A stretch of 64,000 bases of DNA from Methanothermobacter sp. MT-2 (lineage in GTDB: Archaea > Methanobacteriota > Methanobacteria > Methanobacteriales > DSM-23052), in assembly GCA_003584625.1 (NCBI GenBank), contig AP017647.1, positions 1,164,603 to 1,228,602 on the forward strand, written 5' to 3'. The position numbers and the translations under genes are program-made. The notes beneath the pieces were generated by a model. That model was not told the DNA's origin. It saw only the letters and a program-made list of their open reading frames with translations, and searched no databases. Below are positions 62,314 through 64,000 of this stretch, piece by piece (positions within the stretch are counted from its first letter, which is position 1; every line of letters starts with the position of its first letter).

Positions 62314-62419
62314 TTGTGATCACCTCAAAAATCATTTAGGAATGAGTGGAAAAATTAATCCTTCATCCATAATAACATTTTGTATGGATTCTTTATTTAT
62401 AACTTTGCTAGTGTGGTAT

Positions 62420-63016
62420 TTAGTGTTCAATAAACCGTCCTTTGCCAGAATCTACGAATATCCTGGCTGTTATGGTTGGTAAACGGACAATATCTTGGGG
62501 TTTGAATGGACCGTAAACTTTTTCGTCAACTCCTACAATTGCAGATGGTACCTCATCATATACTAGGATTGTTTTGATGTCATCTTCTCTTTTCTCTGAT
62601 TTGTTGATGGTTGTTGATTTATCTTTTAGGATGGGAAATAGTCTAGAGCGGTGTTCGATTAAGAGATTGATAATTGATGAATATAATCTTTTTTCTTCAG
62701 GGGTTAAATTAAGTGGAGTCGTATCTTGATCTAATTTTGGGTTTTTATTGAAAAGATTATAGGATCTTTGAACGTTCATGACTGCAATATCGGTTATTTT
62801 GTGTTCCCTGCGTTCACATATTTCCATGGTTATCCTTTGAACATCCCTGAGAAGGTGGTGTCCTGTTGTATCTAATGGGTCCTTGCTTAAGTTATTTATG
62901 AGTTTTTCCATGTAATCGTATGTCTTCTTATAAAAATCATCACCTACCTTTGCAAGGCCGCTTTCATTTCTTTCCTTTTTTTGTATCCTCCTAAGTTTCC
63001 TGAAGAAATCATCCAA
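62420..63016 (-). CDS. gins51: GINS complex subunit Gins51
   Basis: A 198-residue GINS protein, part of the replicative helicase complex with MCM and Cdc45/GAN. The N-terminal helical A domain is followed by a small B domain at the C-terminus (ILVYDEVPSAIVGVDEKVYGPF), the order of the Gins51 class. The start is TTG at 63014-63016. It lies 20 bp behind PCNA on the same strand. Confidence 0.85.
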   Translation of the reverse strand: MDDFFRKLRRIQKKERNESGLAKVGDDFYKKTYDYMEKLINNLSKDPLDTTGHHLLRDVQRITMEICERREHKITDIAVMNVQRSYNLFNKNPKLDQDTTPLNLTPEEKRLYSSIINLLIEHRSRLFPILKDKSTTINKSEKREDDIKTILVYDEVPSAIVGVDEKVYGPFKPQDIVRLPTITARIFVDSGKGRFIEH

Positions 63017-63036
63017 GCCTATTCATCCCCATGATT

Positions 63037-63771
63037 TTATTCTTCGGCTTCTAGGCGTGGTGCGAGTAGGAAGCTTAATTCACCTTCATCATTTGGCATT
63101 TTTAATGTTAACTTGAGGGGCATGTCATTCCCAAGGTTTATAATGGCCGTTTCACTGAATCGGTCGGCTTTGAGCATTTCTCTGATCTTTTCAAGCGAGT
63201 ATACGCTCCTTGCAGGTTCTTTTATTTTTTCACCATGGTAGTATTCTATCATGGCATCGCCAAATTCTCCTTTGGATGATACTATGAATTTTTCCTCGTC
63301 GACTTTGAAGGTGATCTTATCAGAGAATATGTCGATGTCTGCTATAGCATCCTTCAAGAGCGAGAATGGAACCTCTAATTCATTTTCATATCTTATCTCT
63401 GGAGGTTTGTGGGTTTCATATTCAATGTCTATCAGTCTTATCTTAAATTGGCGGGTAGCCTCCCCCTCAAAAGTTAATATTAGGTTGGCGTCGTCACTTG
63501 TGATTATTAGACGGTCACCTGCTTTCGCGCGTCTGAGAACCTTCATGAGTTCCTCTGTATCCACGTTAATCTTTTCAGGTTCGTCGCATTCGTATTCATC
63601 GAATAGTTCTTTTTTGAGTTCAAGATGTACAAAGGTTATATGGCTTCTGTCAAGAGCATCTAAGCGCATGCCTTCACTGTCTACTTGTATTTGGACTTCA
63701 TCAACAATTGATGATATGGCATCGAAACTTGTCCTTAGAATATTAGGATCATCTAATTCTGCCTTAAACAT
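63037..63771 (-). CDS. pcn: DNA polymerase sliding clamp (PCNA)
   Basis: A 244-residue clamp. [20 protein letters not shown] opens domain 1, [13 protein letters not shown] is the central-loop region, and [11 protein letters not shown] closes the C-terminus. It tethers polymerases, ligase and Fen1 to DNA. The pairing with a GINS gene is conserved in archaea. Confidence 0.96.
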   Translation of the reverse strand: MFKAELDDPNILRTSFDAISSIVDEVQIQVDSEGMRLDALDRSHITFVHLELKKELFDEYECDEPEKINVDTEELMKVLRRAKAGDRLIITSDDANLILTFEGEATRQFKIRLIDIEYETHKPPEIRYENELEVPFSLLKDAIADIDIFSDKITFKVDEEKFIVSSKGEFGDAMIEYYHGEKIKEPARSVYSLEKIREMLKADRFSETAIINLGNDMPLKLTLKMPNDEGELSFLLAPRLEAEE

Positions 63772-63869
63772 TCATAGTCCTCCTCACATTTTATTTCACA
63801 CCAAATAAAAATTCTTTTTTTTTGTTGTTGGGGGTTCTCATATGGGATGTTCATCCTTGGAACTGGGGA

Positions 63870-64000
63870 TTATTCACTCTTATTTTTTTCATCCTTTTTA
63901 TCCTTTTCATTTTCAATAGCCTTCATTTGAGTATAGATGTCACCTAGGGGTGTTTTTGAAATTATTTTATCCTTCAGTACAACTACTATAATTAGGATTC
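63870..64000 (-). CDS. C-terminal end of a protein, cut by window edge
   Basis: The last 42 codons of a frame entering from beyond the window. It begins in a hydrophobic stretch (ILIIVVVLKDKI) and ends in a lysine/glutamate-rich tail (KDKKDEKNKSE) before TAA at 63870-63872. It is probably a membrane protein with a charged cytoplasmic tail. I cannot name it. Confidence 0.55.
   Translation of the reverse strand, partial: ILIIVVVLKDKIISKTPLGDIYTQMKAIENEKDKKDEKNKSE

Overview
The window reads as a stretch of a hydrogenotrophic methanogen chromosome from the Methanobacteriales, most like Methanothermobacter. The evidence is a 17-gene ehb energy-converting hydrogenase operon, an frhADGB F420-reducing hydrogenase operon, formylmethanofuran:H4MPT formyltransferase (ftr), archaeal Hjc, PCNA, GINS, aIF2-alpha, Nop10, S27e and L44e, GGTGA-type ribosome binding sites, and TATA/BRE promoters. 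The tRNA and RNase P RNA stems are very GC-rich against an AT-rich background, which fits a thermophile. The species is not certain; a lower-GC Methanothermobacter lineage is my best guess.

Layout. 1-5.1 kb (minus): a tandem set of CBS-domain proteins, then queE, queD, DUF366 and a PPC/DUF296 protein, consistent with 7-deazaguanine/archaeosine synthesis plus ligand sensors. 5.2-7.6 kb (plus): a nucleotidyltransferase, a solitary Cas4-like nuclease and a small orphan. 7.6-17.3 kb (minus): ehbA-Q. 17.8-23.7 kb (minus): four genes coupled by ATGA overlaps encode a pyruvyltransferase-like protein, a reductase/acyl-adenylate ligase fusion, an ATC-hydrolase-like protein and a GMC oxidoreductase with an iron-sulfur-type cysteine motif. 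This is the best candidate for an undescribed pathway. 23.7-35.6 kb: mixed metabolism (argG, NAD(P)HX repair, ftr, phosphodiesterase) and a potassium theme, with a K+ channel carrying three C-terminal repeats plus TrkH and TrkA. 35.6-37.0 kb: seven tRNA genes (Trp with an intron that looks like a box C/D RNA) around hjc. 37.1-37.4 kb: an IS200/IS605 scar whose 200-bp left part is repeated in inverse orientation at 7.1-7.3 kb. 38-49 kb: a radical SAM protein, gatB, hisE, larB, hypF, and a regulator divergent from grpE-dnaK-dnaJ. 49.0-49.4 kb (minus): initiator tRNA and RNase P RNA. 49.6-53.6 kb: two membrane coiled-coil proteins, methionine aminopeptidase, a second tnpB-type scar, a methyltransferase, a macro-domain protein and a small membrane protein. 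53.6-57.0 kb (minus): frhADGB. 57.2-58.9 kb (plus): a Gly-rich membrane protein with a PAC2 protein, a third scar, and two near-identical tRNA-Arg genes. 58.9-64 kb (minus): EndoQ, PAC2, Nop10, aIF2-alpha, S27e, L44e, GINS and PCNA, the conserved archaeal translation/replication cluster.

How the parts fit. FrhABG reduces F420 with H2 for methanogenesis and Ftr carries the C1 unit on. Ehb uses the ion gradient to make low-potential ferredoxin for biosynthesis. HypF supplies ligands for the NiFe sites. No CRISPR array, rRNA operon or intact transposase is visible.
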